DNA of 64,000 nt. Origin: an uncultured Paracoccaceae bacterium. Its GTDB lineage: Bacteria; Pseudomonadota; Alphaproteobacteria; Rhodobacterales; Rhodobacteraceae. The translations under genes were made by a program, and so were the position numbers. Shown in pieces: positions 33,206 through 42,255 of the stretch. The notes beneath the pieces were generated by a model. The model did not search any database. It saw nothing but the letters and a program-made list of their open reading frames with translations, and was not told the origin of the DNA. Every line of letters begins with the position of its first letter. Position 1 is the first letter of the stretch. The DNA is taken from positions 124,001-188,000 of the forward strand of contig CANLNT010000001.1 of the NCBI GenBank assembly GCA_947492825.1. Direction: 5' to 3'.

Positions 33206-33709
33206 ATGCGCAACCTTCTGGCCGGACTGGCGATGACACTGGCAAGTGCTGCAAGCGCGCAAGAGGCGGAAGTGGCCAACAACGCCAGCTTTGGCGATTG
33301 GGTCGTGAATTGCGAGGCGGTCAGCACCCAGCGCACCAGCTGCCGGGTGGTGCAGACACAGTCACGGGCCGACACCAACACGCTGGTCATCCAGCTGATC
33401 GGCTATGCCATGGCCGAAGGTGGTGCTGTGATCGTCGCACAGGTGCCGATGGGGGTTTATTTGCCTGCAGGGCTGTCTTATCGCGCCGAAGCGGCCCCCG
33501 ACACGGCACAACAGGCGATGATCTGGCAGCGCTGTGCGGGGCAGATTTGCGAAGCGGCACTGCAGCTTGATGCGGATGGATTGGCAGCGTTGAATGACGC
33601 AGAGCAGGTTTTGTTTGGATATTTGCCGCAGCCGGGGGCCGAGCCGGTGATCGCGCGGGTCAACACCAGCACGTTGATTGCAGCGCTGGATGCCACGCGG
33701 CCCGAGTAG
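33206..33709 (+). CDS. Invasion-associated locus B (IalB) family protein
   Basis: A 167-residue exported protein. A signal peptide (MRNLLAGLAMTLASAASAQ) precedes FGDWVVNCEAVSTQRTSCRV, the family opening with two Cys, and a second pair lies in QRCAGQICEA near residue 115, giving two probable disulfides. IalB proteins are widespread in Alphaproteobacteria; despite the name they occur in free-living species and their role is not established. The ATG at 33206 follows CGGGAGA. It ends one base before the convergent GntR-type gene stop. Confidence 0.85.
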   Translation: MRNLLAGLAMTLASAASAQEAEVANNASFGDWVVNCEAVSTQRTSCRVVQTQSRADTNTLVIQLIGYAMAEGGAVIVAQVPMGVYLPAGLSYRAEAAPDTAQQAMIWQRCAGQICEAALQLDADGLAALNDAEQVLFGYLPQPGAEPVIARVNTSTLIAALDATRPE

Positions 33710-34387
33710 CTACAGCAATTGCAGGTGGTGCTTTTCCAGAAGACCCACGATCATGTCGCGGGCCTGTTCACGGTGGGCGCGGTGGATGCGGCGCGCCTCT
33801 TGCGGTTGGTTGTCGCGGATCGCGTTAAAGACACCCCGGTGATCTTCGTTTGATTGGACAGGCATTGGCCGGATGAACAGGGTCACCGCGCGGGCGCGGC
33901 GGACCTGATCGGACATCATGCCAACGATGTTCTGGATGCGGCTGTTGCCGCCCAGACGCACCAATTCACGGTGAAAGGCGTCATCGGCGCGGGCCCAGGC
34001 CTCTCTGTCGTCTTCGGTCACGGCGTTTTCCATGTCAGTGATCGCCAGCGCCAGACGATTGAGTTCTGCGGCGGCGTATCCGGCGGCAGCCGCGCGTTCG
34101 GCGGCGAGGCTCTCAAGCTCTGTCAGGACGTCATAGATATCGGCCATATCCGCCGCAGACACCGGCAGGATGCGCACGCCCTTTCGGGGGCGCAGTTCCA
34201 GCAGACCTTGGCTTTCGAGGATCAGCGCCGCCTCGCGCACCGGGGTGCGTGACATGCCCAGCCGTTCCGCCAATTCGCTTTCAAGGTGGTCAGAGCCGGG
34301 AGAAAGCTGGCCCGAAAAAATCAATTCTCGCAGCTCGCTGATGGCGCGCTGCATGTTCGAGATTGGTTTATGGTCGAGGTCGTTCAA
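33710..34387 (-). CDS. GntR family transcriptional regulator (FadR/FCD subfamily)
   Basis: A 225-residue regulator with an N-terminal winged helix (about 15-75, ELAERLGMSRTPVREAALILESQGLLEL) and an all-helical FCD ligand domain (about 90-215) that usually binds a carboxylate through a metal. It is the last gene of a minus-strand trio with two dehydrogenases, its ATG overlapping the preceding stop, and the trio is divergent from a carboxylate transporter. It is therefore the likely regulator of the sugar-acid island, with GCATTAATTAATGC at 36559 as candidate operator. Confidence 0.9.
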   Translation of the reverse strand: MNDLDHKPISNMQRAISELRELIFSGQLSPGSDHLESELAERLGMSRTPVREAALILESQGLLELRPRKGVRILPVSAADMADIYDVLTELESLAAERAAAAGYAAAELNRLALAITDMENAVTEDDREAWARADDAFHRELVRLGGNSRIQNIVGMMSDQVRRARAVTLFIRPMPVQSNEDHRGVFNAIRDNQPQEARRIHRAHREQARDMIVGLLEKHHLQLL

Positions 34388-35403
34388 GGGCTCTCCAGGT
34401 CGATGCGCTGCCCGGTGGCAGCAGAGGTATAGATCGCCTCTTCGATGGCAATGACGTGCAGATAGTCATGGGCCTCGTTTTCCAATGGCGTTCCATCCAG
34501 ATGGCCCGAAACGACGTGGTTTTGCAAGGCATGCACGCAGTCACCGCCAAAGCCGTCCCATGTGTCGGGGGGCAAAAGGCAGGTTTCTGCAGCGTCGCCG
34601 AAAAGGCGGTGACGCACCGACCCATCACCCAAAAGCCGGATGGATCCGGTTGTGCCTTCGATCAGCGCCTCGCCCATGGTGCGGCGCAGGTTGTCGGCGT
34701 TGTGGTCAAGATGTCGGTTGCCGTCAAACATCGCACGCACACCTGCGGGGTGGCTAAAGATGATGTGCCCCGCATCTTCGCCTGCGATCACAGCGTTCAG
34801 CTTGCGCAGATCGGCATAGACAGCAGTGGGGTTGCCCAGAAGAAAACGGAAGGTATCGACCCAATGCACGGCGGTTTCGTGGATCAGGAACTTTTCCATC
34901 TCTTGAAAGTAGGGTTGCCGGTCAAGATAAGCGCGCGGGCCTTGTCCGTCGCCGGGCCGCAGTCGGAACGTGACCTGCTGCACGTCGCCCAAGAGCTGGG
35001 TATCAAGTGCTGTCTTGATGGTGCGATACCAAGGCTGAAAGCGAAAGTTTTCATGGATGACTATGCGGGCACCGGCGGCTTCGGCCTCTGCCGTGATCGC
35101 GCGTGCTTCTGCCAGGTCGTTGCAGAACGGCTTTTGACAGATCATCAGTTTGATACCCGCCGCCAGCGCGGTGCGGATCGTGGCGGCGTGGGCCACGGGG
35201 GGCAGGATGATATCCAGCAAATCCGGTTGCGTTTCCGCCAGCATCTGATCGAGGTTGTCATAGGCGGGCAGACCGGTGGCCTGTGCCTTTGCGATATCGC
35301 GATTACAAGAGGCGACAAGTGCGACGCGCGGGATACGCGCCCAACTGCCGTAATGAAACTGGCTGAAATAGCCCGCGCCGACACAGGCAACCCGCATGGT
35401 CAT
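34384..35403 (-). CDS. Gfo/Idh/MocA family oxidoreductase
   Basis: A 339-residue NAD(P)-dependent dehydrogenase of the sugar/inositol family. The Rossmann motif is VACVGAGYFSQFHYG (about 5-19), the conserved dipeptide is in ICQKPFCND with Lys near 94, and the active-site region is FLIHETAVHWVDTFRFL near residue 185. It overlaps both neighbours by four bases. Family members oxidise sugars, inositols or sugar acids; the island context favours a sugar-acid or sugar-lactone substrate. Confidence 0.88.
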   Translation of the reverse strand: MTMRVACVGAGYFSQFHYGSWARIPRVALVASCNRDIAKAQATGLPAYDNLDQMLAETQPDLLDIILPPVAHAATIRTALAAGIKLMICQKPFCNDLAEARAITAEAEAAGARIVIHENFRFQPWYRTIKTALDTQLLGDVQQVTFRLRPGDGQGPRAYLDRQPYFQEMEKFLIHETAVHWVDTFRFLLGNPTAVYADLRKLNAVIAGEDAGHIIFSHPAGVRAMFDGNRHLDHNADNLRRTMGEALIEGTTGSIRLLGDGSVRHRLFGDAAETCLLPPDTWDGFGGDCVHALQNHVVSGHLDGTPLENEAHDYLHVIAIEEAIYTSAATGQRIDLESP

Positions 35404-36491
35404 GCCACGAAAAGCGTATCGGTGACGGCCTGTGCAGCTTCTGCCGTGCCAGCGGTGCCGCCAAGATCACGGGTCAGAACCCGGCCCTCGGCCACAACCT
35501 GTTCGACGCTTTCACGCAGGCGGGTGCCGTCGCGGGTCATGGCAGGGATGTCATGCTTGAGGCCCAGCCAATCGAGCATCATCGCAGCTGACAGGATCAT
35601 GGCATGGGGGTTCGCCAGCCCTTGGCCAGCTATATCCGGGGCAGAGCCGTGGCAGGGCTGGAACACCGCGTTTTCAAGGCCGATGTCGGCAGAGGGGGCA
35701 AGACCCAGCCCGCCCATCAGACCGGCACCCAGATCAGACAGGATGTCACCGAACATGTTTTCCGTCACCAGCACGTCAAAGTCCCAAGGTTTCATCACCA
35801 TCCACAGGGCGGTGGCGTCCACATAGGCGTGGTCGGCTGTCAGGTCGGGGTGTTTTGCGGCTTCGGCATCAAAGATGTCCCGGAAAAACGCAAAGGAACG
35901 GAACACATTGGCCTTGTCCACACAGGTGACCCGACCCGGACCGCGGCCTTGTTTCTTGCGGTCGTTGGCAAGGTTAAACGTGAACTTGAACAGCTTTTCA
36001 GAGATGTCGCGGGTGATCAGCAGCGTCTCGCGGGCTTCGTTCTCGGTCACTTCGCCTTTGCCTTGGGTATGGAACAGACCCTCAGTGCTTTCGCGGATTA
36101 GAACGAAATCGACCGACTTGTCCGCAGGCATGTCCAGCGGCGTGCGCTGGCCGGGGCGGATGGTAACGGGGCGAACGCCTGCGAACAGCACAAGTTCTTT
36201 GCGCAGGTCAATCTGGGGCGAGATTTCGGTGCCGTCATCATAACGCACAGAGGGCAGGCCCATGGCGGAAAGCAGGATTGCGTCAGCGTTGCGGGCGGTG
36301 TCCATCGAGGCAGCTGGCAGCGATTCGCCGGTTTTGGCGTAATGTTCGGCCCCGGCGGGCGCGTTCACAAAAGACAGGTCATATGCGTCTGACGCATCCG
36401 CCATCTTTTTCAGGATTTCGACTGTTGGCCCCATGATTTCAGGGCCGATCCCGTCCCCGTTAAAGACCGCAATCTCAAAGTTCTTTTTCAT
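35400..36491 (-). CDS. Isocitrate/isopropylmalate dehydrogenase family protein (tartrate/D-malate type)
   Basis: A 363-residue beta-decarboxylating dehydrogenase. The N-terminus FNGDGIGPEIM, the substrate-proton Lys in CVDKANVFRS and the metal-binding segment TENMFGDILSDLGAGLMGGLG are diagnostic. The specificity region lacks the hydrophobic pocket pattern of LeuB, and the gene is not in a leucine operon, so a tartrate, D-malate or related hydroxyacid is more likely. The ATG at 36491 is preferred over further in-frame starts up to 36524 because it begins the conserved domain. As first gene of the trio it starts beneath the 36559 palindrome. Confidence 0.85.
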   Translation of the reverse strand: MKKNFEIAVFNGDGIGPEIMGPTVEILKKMADASDAYDLSFVNAPAGAEHYAKTGESLPAASMDTARNADAILLSAMGLPSVRYDDGTEISPQIDLRKELVLFAGVRPVTIRPGQRTPLDMPADKSVDFVLIRESTEGLFHTQGKGEVTENEARETLLITRDISEKLFKFTFNLANDRKKQGRGPGRVTCVDKANVFRSFAFFRDIFDAEAAKHPDLTADHAYVDATALWMVMKPWDFDVLVTENMFGDILSDLGAGLMGGLGLAPSADIGLENAVFQPCHGSAPDIAGQGLANPHAMILSAAMMLDWLGLKHDIPAMTRDGTRLRESVEQVVAEGRVLTRDLGGTAGTAEAAQAVTDTLFVA

Positions 36492-36550
36492 CCTGCCCTG
36501 CATCCTTTTCATCCTGCATGGCACAATTTGCGTGCCCCGGCATCAATAAG

Positions 36551-36579
36551 TTGACAGCGCATTAATTAATGCATACGTA
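36551..36579 (+). promoter_or_regulatory. Divergent control region with GntR-type palindrome and promoter candidate
   Basis: A perfect 14-base palindrome GCATTAATTAATGC (36559-36572) lies in the 134-base gap between the dehydrogenase gene (minus) and tctC (plus). A perfect -35 box TTGACA (36551-36556) is followed 17 bases later by a poor -10 (TACGTA), so the palindrome would occupy the spacer of a tctC promoter. AT-rich dyads suit FadR-type GntR proteins. Confidence 0.5.
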
Positions 36580-36625
36580 AAAAAGTGCAACAATAAACGC
36601 ATTGAGTCTGGGAGGACCGCAAACA

Positions 36626-37633
36626 ATGAAATTTAATCTGAAAACGCTGGCGGGTATCGCTGCGATGATGACGGGCCTGGCGTCCGGAGCTGCGGCACAG
36701 GACTACCCATTCCGCGACATCACCACCGCAGTGGTTTGGGGTGCTGGTGGCGGCACAGACACGATCAATCGCATGATTATGGCCGAGATGGAAAAGCATC
36801 TGCCGGTGTCGATCAATGTGATCAACCAGACCGGCGGTGTCGCTGGATCGAATGGTATGGTCTATGTCATGAACCAGCCCGATGATGGCTACACGCTGGT
36901 CGGTCTGTCCGAGTCCAACGTGACTGCCGCCGTTCAGGGCGGCTGGGACAAGAAGTTCGACTTTTGGTATCCCTTCATCGTTGGCGGCTCGCCTGACCTG
37001 ATCTCTGTCCCGGCGGACAGCCCCTACAACACGATTGAAGAGCTGGTTGAAGCTGCAAAAGCCGCACCGGGCACGATCCCTGCGGCAGCGTCTGGTGCAG
37101 GTTCGATCCACCACCTGAACCTGCTGGCAATCCAGAATGGGTCGGGCGCTGAGTTCAAGTTTGTCCCTTACAAAGGCTCTGCCCCCGGTCAGGAAGCCGC
37201 TATTGCTGGAGAAGTGGCACTGGTCGTGACCTCGCTGGCAGAACAGGCGCCGCTGATTGAAGGTGGTCAGTTGAAGCCGTTGGCAATGCTGGTGCCGGAA
37301 ACCGCCGACATTGCAGGCATGACAGTGCCAAGCGCGTTCGACAGCTTTGACGGGTTGGACAAGTATCTGCCGCTTAAGCAGGCGATTGGCTTTGCTGTGC
37401 ACAACTCTGCAAGCGACGACGTCAAGGCCGCATTGACGGACGCCTTTGACGCGGCGATGGTGGGCGACACCGTGGCGGAATGGGCTGCGGCCAACAACTA
37501 TGACATCGGTGGCCAGTCCGGCGAAGAAGCGCAGGCGCTGTTCAGCACGCTGGAAGCCAACTTTGCCTATACGCTGCAAGAGCTTGGCGCGATCGATGTT
37601 GATCCGATGAGCCTGGGTATCGAAAAGCCGTAA
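36626..37633 (+). CDS. tctC: Tripartite tricarboxylate transporter substrate-binding protein
   Basis: A 335-residue periplasmic receptor of the TTT family. A signal peptide (about 1-24, LAGIAAMMTGLASGAAAQ) precedes YPFRDITTAVVWGAGGGTDT, the first ligand loop; later family hallmarks are NQTGGVAGSNG and VPYKGSAPGQEAAIAGEV. TctC proteins bind carboxylates such as citrate, tartrate or aromatic acids. The ATG at 36626 follows GGGAGG. With the permease genes behind it and the otnK-otnC genes downstream in the same transcript, a four- or five-carbon sugar acid is the likely ligand. Confidence 0.92.
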   Translation: MKFNLKTLAGIAAMMTGLASGAAAQDYPFRDITTAVVWGAGGGTDTINRMIMAEMEKHLPVSINVINQTGGVAGSNGMVYVMNQPDDGYTLVGLSESNVTAAVQGGWDKKFDFWYPFIVGGSPDLISVPADSPYNTIEELVEAAKAAPGTIPAAASGAGSIHHLNLLAIQNGSGAEFKFVPYKGSAPGQEAAIAGEVALVVTSLAEQAPLIEGGQLKPLAMLVPETADIAGMTVPSAFDSFDGLDKYLPLKQAIGFAVHNSASDDVKAALTDAFDAAMVGDTVAEWAAANNYDIGGQSGEEAQALFSTLEANFAYTLQELGAIDVDPMSLGIEKP

Positions 37634-37658
37634 GCGCGACAGGACTTCATGCAAATGG

Positions 37659-37678
37659 CGGGGCGCTTTTGCGCCCCG
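37659..37678 (+). terminator. Intercistronic hairpin after tctC
   Basis: CGGGGCGC and GCGCCCCG form a perfect eight-base stem with a TTTT loop, 26 bases after the tctC stop. No T-run follows, so it probably stabilises the receptor message and reduces read-through into tctB, a common layout for binding-protein genes. Confidence 0.5.
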
Positions 37679-37711
37679 TCGACACGATATGACCGCCGGG
37701 GAGGGCGCGAC

Positions 37712-38458
37712 GTGGAGCAGGACAAGGCCATCCTGAGGGCGAGGGACTTTTGGGGCGCATGTGTCCTGATTGTGGTCTCACTCTTCTTTTTGTGGCGGAC
37801 TTTTGACATCCCGCTATGGGGTCAGAACAACGCCGGTGTGGCAGGTATCAACTGGTATGAATCCGCTGCCATCGTGCCATTGGGCATCTTCACCGCATTG
37901 CTGGTTCTTGGATTTGTGCTGTTGGGTATCGCGATCCGCGATGGCGGTGCGGCCCATGCGTTAAGTGCGGCAGGCATCGGCTGGGACCGAGAAGAGGCGA
38001 TCCGGTTCAGTACCATCGCCGTAATCCTGGCCTTCTACATTTTCGGCCTCGTGCCGCGCGTCGATTTCGTGCTGGGCAGTGGGCTGTTGATCACCGCGCT
38101 GATCTGGGGCTTTCACGGGGGCGTTGTCAGGCGCATGGTGATTGCGGCCGCCTTTGTTATTTCGCCCGCAGCCTATGCGTTGATCGCCCACTTTCCGCAG
38201 GCTGAATGGGGTCAACCGCATGACGACGATTGGATCACGCTGGCCGCATGGGTTGGATTGATCGCGTTGAGCCTCTGGCGCGGGCCGCGCGACAAGATTG
38301 CCAAGGCCACCCTGTGGATCGCGGTGATTTCTCCCTTGGTGCTGGTTTGCGCGATGGCCTTCGGATTCCGCCAAAACGTACCGAACCGGGGCGGCCTGAT
38401 CTTTAGCCAGATCGAATACCACTATTACGTAACACTACGTCCGCTTTGGAGGGATTGA
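37712..38458 (+). CDS. tctB: Tripartite tricarboxylate transporter small permease
   Basis: A 248-residue membrane protein with about six hydrophobic segments, the small subunit of the TTT family; it is longer than usual for TctB (about 150-180) because of two extra C-terminal helices. The start is the GTG at 37712, preceded by GGGGAGGG; the open frame reaches further upstream but runs across the hairpin. Its stop shares one base with the tctA start. The extra helices are seen directly; whether they matter is unknown. Confidence 0.8.
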   Translation: MEQDKAILRARDFWGACVLIVVSLFFLWRTFDIPLWGQNNAGVAGINWYESAAIVPLGIFTALLVLGFVLLGIAIRDGGAAHALSAAGIGWDREEAIRFSTIAVILAFYIFGLVPRVDFVLGSGLLITALIWGFHGGVVRRMVIAAAFVISPAAYALIAHFPQAEWGQPHDDDWITLAAWVGLIALSLWRGPRDKIAKATLWIAVISPLVLVCAMAFGFRQNVPNRGGLIFSQIEYHYYVTLRPLWRD

Positions 38459-39969
38459 TGGATTTTGTCCTTTCTCAACTTGGCGGGTTTGGTGGTGCGT
38501 TTTATGCGCTGGTCAGTGACCCGATCACCTACATCTATCTGATCGTTTCGGTCTTTCTGGGCATCGTCTTTGGTGCTTTGCCGGGGCTGACCGCGACGCT
38601 GGCTGTGACGATCCTGACCGGCTTTTTCGGCAACAAGATCCCGCTGGATTATTCGTTGATTGCCTTGCTGGGGGCCTATGTCGGCGCGATCTATGGCGGG
38701 TCTTATCCGTCAATCCTGCTGAACATTCCGGGCACGGCGGCAAGTGCCGCAACAGCCATGGACGGGCATCCACTGGCCAAGGCAGGACGGGGCGGTGAGG
38801 CATTGGGCCTGACTACAACTGCCAGCTTTATCGGGACGCTGATCGGGACATTTGCCCTACTGATCTTTGTCTGGGTGCTGCTGCTGATTTCAAAGAACAT
38901 CGCAAGCCCGGAGAAGGCCATGCTGGCGCTTTTCGGAATTCTCCTGTCTGGAACGCTGATGTCCGAGGATCTGGTGATCAAAGGGTGGATTGCCGGTCTG
39001 ATTGGGCTTGCGATGGCCATGGTCGGGCTTGATCCGCTGCTGTCAGAGCCGCGCTATACGTTTGACTGGCCCTATCTTTTGAGCGGTTTTCAGGTTGTGC
39101 CGGTACTGATGGGGGCATTTGCGGTGCCCCAGATCATCGACGGGTTGCGCCATGTCAAAGTCGGCCAACTGGTGCAACTTCAGGGCCGCATCGTGCCGAA
39201 CCTGCGCACGGTCAAAAAGTACATGCCGACAATCAGCCGCTCTGGCGTGATTGGCACAGGTGTTGGCGCACTCCCCGGTGTGGGCGAGGATGTCGCTGGC
39301 TGGGTCAGCTATGGCGTCGGCAAATCGGTCAGTAAAGAGGGCCATAAATTTGGCAAAGGCAGTCTGGAAGGGTTGCTGTCTTCGGAAACCGCCAACAATG
39401 CTTGCATCGGCGGCGCGCTGATCCCCTTATTGGTGCTGGGCATTCCCGGATCGCCGCCTGCCGCCGCGCTGATGGGGGCATTCAAGATCAACAATATCAT
39501 TCCGGGTCCGACCATCGACCCCGAGATCATCCTGCGGGTGGTGGCGATCATGGTCATGGCGTCATTCACCATGTTCCTGATGGGGCTTTTCACGGCGCGG
39601 ATCTTTATCAAGATCCTGCGGATCCCGCAGACCGTGTTTCTGCCAATCGTGATGGTGCTGACGACCATCGGATCGTTCAGTGTGGGCGGCGGGATCAATG
39701 ACCTTTATCTGATGTTGGGCGTGGGGCTGGTGGCCTATTTCCTGAACATGATGAAATACCCCATTGCACCGTTGGTGATTGGCGTGATTCTAGGTGGGTT
39801 GTTCGATGAAACCTTCCGCCGAACGCTGTTCATTGCTGATGGGGACCTTTCCGCCTTTATCAGCCGCCCAGGCGCTGCCATCCTGTTGGCACTGAACGTG
39901 GCGTTGATCCTCAGCCAGATTGGCGCCGTGAAACGCGGATTTGCCCGGCTGATCAGGAGGCCAGCATGA
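38458..39969 (+). CDS. tctA: Tripartite tricarboxylate transporter large permease
   Basis: A 503-residue polytopic permease with about twelve helices. The family signatures GALPGLTATLAVTILTG (about 40-57), YGGSYPSILLNIPGTAASAAT (about 79-99) and a second IPLLVLGIPGSPPAAALMGAF (about 321-341) are intact. Together with TctB and TctC it imports a carboxylate using an ion gradient. Its stop overlaps the following ATG by four bases, linking the transporter to the catabolic genes. Confidence 0.95.
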   Translation: MDFVLSQLGGFGGAFYALVSDPITYIYLIVSVFLGIVFGALPGLTATLAVTILTGFFGNKIPLDYSLIALLGAYVGAIYGGSYPSILLNIPGTAASAATAMDGHPLAKAGRGGEALGLTTTASFIGTLIGTFALLIFVWVLLLISKNIASPEKAMLALFGILLSGTLMSEDLVIKGWIAGLIGLAMAMVGLDPLLSEPRYTFDWPYLLSGFQVVPVLMGAFAVPQIIDGLRHVKVGQLVQLQGRIVPNLRTVKKYMPTISRSGVIGTGVGALPGVGEDVAGWVSYGVGKSVSKEGHKFGKGSLEGLLSSETANNACIGGALIPLLVLGIPGSPPAAALMGAFKINNIIPGPTIDPEIILRVVAIMVMASFTMFLMGLFTARIFIKILRIPQTVFLPIVMVLTTIGSFSVGGGINDLYLMLGVGLVAYFLNMMKYPIAPLVIGVILGGLFDETFRRTLFIADGDLSAFISRPGAAILLALNVALILSQIGAVKRGFARLIRRPA

Positions 39970-40259
39970 GCTTTGCAGTTGTCGTTACATTTCAGATCGC
40001 ACCCGGAAAGATGGCGACCTTCATGCCATTGATGGAGCAGAATGCAGCGACGTCGCTGGCGTTGGAGCCGGGGTGTCATCAGTTTGATATTGCCACCGAC
40101 GATGCGCGCCCAGACGAGGTGTTTTTGTACGAAATCTACACCGATGCCGGCGCGTTTGAGGCGCATCTGGCCTCGGCCCATTTCAAGGCGTTTGATACTG
40201 CCGTGGCCCCGATGATTGCGGACAAAGTGGTCAAGACTTACGCAAAGGTCATTGCATGA
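39966..40259 (+). CDS. Antibiotic biosynthesis monooxygenase (ABM) domain protein, YgiN-like
   Basis: A 97-residue single-domain ferredoxin-like protein of the ABM family. It opens SFAVVVTFQIAPGKMATFMPLM and has the family His and Glu in EPGCHQFDI and FLYEIYTD, then HLASAHFKAF. Such proteins are called quinol monooxygenases, but many act as mutarotase-like or unknown helpers in sugar catabolism. Here both ends overlap neighbours by four bases, between a carboxylate permease and a lactonase-like protein. A role on the imported sugar acid or its lactone is inferred. Confidence 0.8.
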   Translation: MSFAVVVTFQIAPGKMATFMPLMEQNAATSLALEPGCHQFDIATDDARPDEVFLYEIYTDAGAFEAHLASAHFKAFDTAVAPMIADKVVKTYAKVIA

Positions 40260-41035
40260 TCTGGGAAGTTCACGCCGTCAAATACGCAGACCGCAATGCG
40301 CGGGTGCGCGGGGATAGTTTTATCTTTGACGACAACCACGATGCGCCGCATGCGATGGATTATTTCATGTGGGTGTTGCGGTCAGGGGATCGGGTGATCC
40401 TTGTTGATACTGGCTATGACGGGCCAGAGGCAGCAGCGCGCGACCGGCCGATCCGCATGGAACCGGGCGAGGCTTTGGCCCCATTGGGCATCAAGCCTGA
40501 GGAGGTGGATACGCTGATTGTGACACATCTGCATTACGATCACGCAGGTGGATTGCACCTTTTCCCAAACGCACATTTGCACATGCAAGCGGCCGAAATG
40601 GCTTTTGCCACTGGTCCGTGCATGTGCCACGACGTGCTGCGGATGCCGTTCACGGCGGGCCATATTTGCGAGGCGGTCACCCGGCTTTATCAAGGCAAGC
40701 TGACGTTCTACGATGGCGACGGGCAGGTGGCGGATGGGGTCACGGTGCATTGCATTGGCGGGCATTCGCGCGGGTTGCAGGCGGTGCGGGTGCGCACCGA
40801 TGCGGGGTGGCTCGTGCTCGCGTCAGATGCGGCGCATTACTATGAGAATTTTCAACTGCGCAAACCCTTTCCCATCGTGGTGGATTTGCAAAACATGCTG
40901 GACGGGTTCGACACGCTGGAACGGCTTGCCAGCGCGCCAGAGCTGATTGTGCCGGGGCATGACCCGCTGGTGCGACAATTGTTCCCGCAAGGCGTGGCGG
41001 ATCACATTACAAGGCTAGACCAAGGACAGACATGA
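40256..41035 (+). CDS. MBL-fold hydrolase, N-acyl-homoserine-lactonase-like
   Basis: A 259-residue metallo-beta-lactamase-fold protein. The dinuclear metal motif HLHYDHAGG (about 93-101), a further His in GGHSRGLQ, Asp in LASDAAHYY and a final His in VPGHDP supply the ligands. This subgroup includes AHL lactonases such as AiiA-like enzymes, but its place inside a sugar-acid operon, coupled to a kinase gene, points to a sugar-acid lactone as the real substrate. There is no signal peptide, so it acts in the cytoplasm. Confidence 0.82.
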   Translation: MIWEVHAVKYADRNARVRGDSFIFDDNHDAPHAMDYFMWVLRSGDRVILVDTGYDGPEAAARDRPIRMEPGEALAPLGIKPEEVDTLIVTHLHYDHAGGLHLFPNAHLHMQAAEMAFATGPCMCHDVLRMPFTAGHICEAVTRLYQGKLTFYDGDGQVADGVTVHCIGGHSRGLQAVRVRTDAGWLVLASDAAHYYENFQLRKPFPIVVDLQNMLDGFDTLERLASAPELIVPGHDPLVRQLFPQGVADHITRLDQGQT

Positions 41036-42255
41036 GGATCGGCGTTGTTGCGGATGATTTTACGGGCGCATCCGATATTGCCCTGACTTTGGCCGAAGGG
41101 GGGATGCGCACAGCGCAGTTCATCGGCGTACCGGATGGCCCCGCCAGCGCGTGCGTCGAAGCCGGGGTTGTCGCGCTCAAATCGCGCACGGCACCAGTGG
41201 CAGAGGCTGTAACCGAAAGCGTTGCAGCCTGCCGCTGGCTGATCGCGCAAGGGGCCGGGCAGGTGGTCTTTAAGGTCTGTTCGACCTTTGACAGCACAGA
41301 CGAGGGCAACATTGGGCCGGTGCTGGATGCGCTCGCGGCGGAGCTGGACGAGGATCAGGTGATTGTCTGCCCGGCATTCCCGGAAAACGGGCGCAGTGTC
41401 TATCAGGGGTATTTGTTCGTGGCCGATCGTTTGCTGAACGAAAGTGGGATGCAGGATCATCCGTTGACCCCGATGAAAGACGCTGATCTGCGCCGTGTGC
41501 TGGCGCCGCAAACCGTGCGCGCGGTGGGCCACGTGCCTGCGCGCACGGTCGCACAAGGGCCGCTGGCGTTGCGGGCCGCGATGCCGAAAGTGCAGGCCCA
41601 TGTGATCGTTGATGCCATCCACGATGAAGACTTGAGGGTCATCGGGGCAGCCGCCCAGGACCGCAAACTGCTATGTGGCGGGTCGGGCATTGCAATTGGC
41701 CTGCCTGCCAACTTTGCAGCCAAAGCGGCCACGCCAAAGTGGCAACCGATCACGGGCAAGGGCGTTGTGCTGTCGGGGTCGTGCAGCCGTGCGACGCGCG
41801 AGCAGGTCACCGACTATCGCAAGACATATCCATCGCGCGAGATCACTGCAGAAGAGGCTGTCGACGGCACGGTTGATCTGGCGGCCTTGGTGGACTGGAT
41901 TCTGTCGCAGGACGCGCCACCGCTGGTCTATTCTTCGGCTGACCCTGAAGAGGTCCGCGCAGCGCAGGACAGGTTCGGACGCGCGGCATCGGCCACAGCG
42001 ATTGAAGGGCTTTTTTCCGATCTGGCCGCCATGTTGAAGGCGCGGGGTACCGCGCGCATCGTGGTCGCAGGTGGCGAGACCAGCGGTGCGGTGGTCAAAG
42101 GGCTTGCCGCACGCGTGTTGGACATTGGTCCAAGGATCGCTGCAGGTGTGCCGATGGTGCGAACGGACGGGATGGCCCTTGCGCTCAAATCAGGCAATTT
42201 TGGCGGCCCGTCCTTTTTCAAAGAGGCACTGGCACTGATGGAACGCGAAGTTTGA
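41032..42255 (+). CDS. otnK: Four-carbon acid sugar kinase (3-oxo-tetronate kinase)
   Basis: A 407-residue kinase of the former DUF1537 family. The substrate loop VVADDFTGASDIALTLAEGG at the N-terminus and the nucleotide site GSCSRATREQ and VVAGGETSGAVVKGL in the C-terminal half are those of OtnK, which phosphorylates 3-oxo-tetronate at carbon 4. It overlaps both neighbours by four bases and is followed directly by the OtnC-type enzyme that takes its product. DtnK-type threonate kinases are related, but they pair with PdxA2, absent here. Confidence 0.9.
   Translation: MRIGVVADDFTGASDIALTLAEGGMRTAQFIGVPDGPASACVEAGVVALKSRTAPVAEAVTESVAACRWLIAQGAGQVVFKVCSTFDSTDEGNIGPVLDALAAELDEDQVIVCPAFPENGRSVYQGYLFVADRLLNESGMQDHPLTPMKDADLRRVLAPQTVRAVGHVPARTVAQGPLALRAAMPKVQAHVIVDAIHDEDLRVIGAAAQDRKLLCGGSGIAIGLPANFAAKAATPKWQPITGKGVVLSGSCSRATREQVTDYRKTYPSREITAEEAVDGTVDLAALVDWILSQDAPPLVYSSADPEEVRAAQDRFGRAASATAIEGLFSDLAAMLKARGTARIVVAGGETSGAVVKGLAARVLDIGPRIAAGVPMVRTDGMALALKSGNFGGPSFFKEALALMEREV

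Noticed and set aside
40256-41035. MBL-fold protein as a quorum-quenching AHL lactonase.
   Set aside because: There is no luxI/luxR or other quorum-sensing gene nearby and the gene is translationally coupled within a sugar-acid operon, so a sugar lactone is the simpler substrate.
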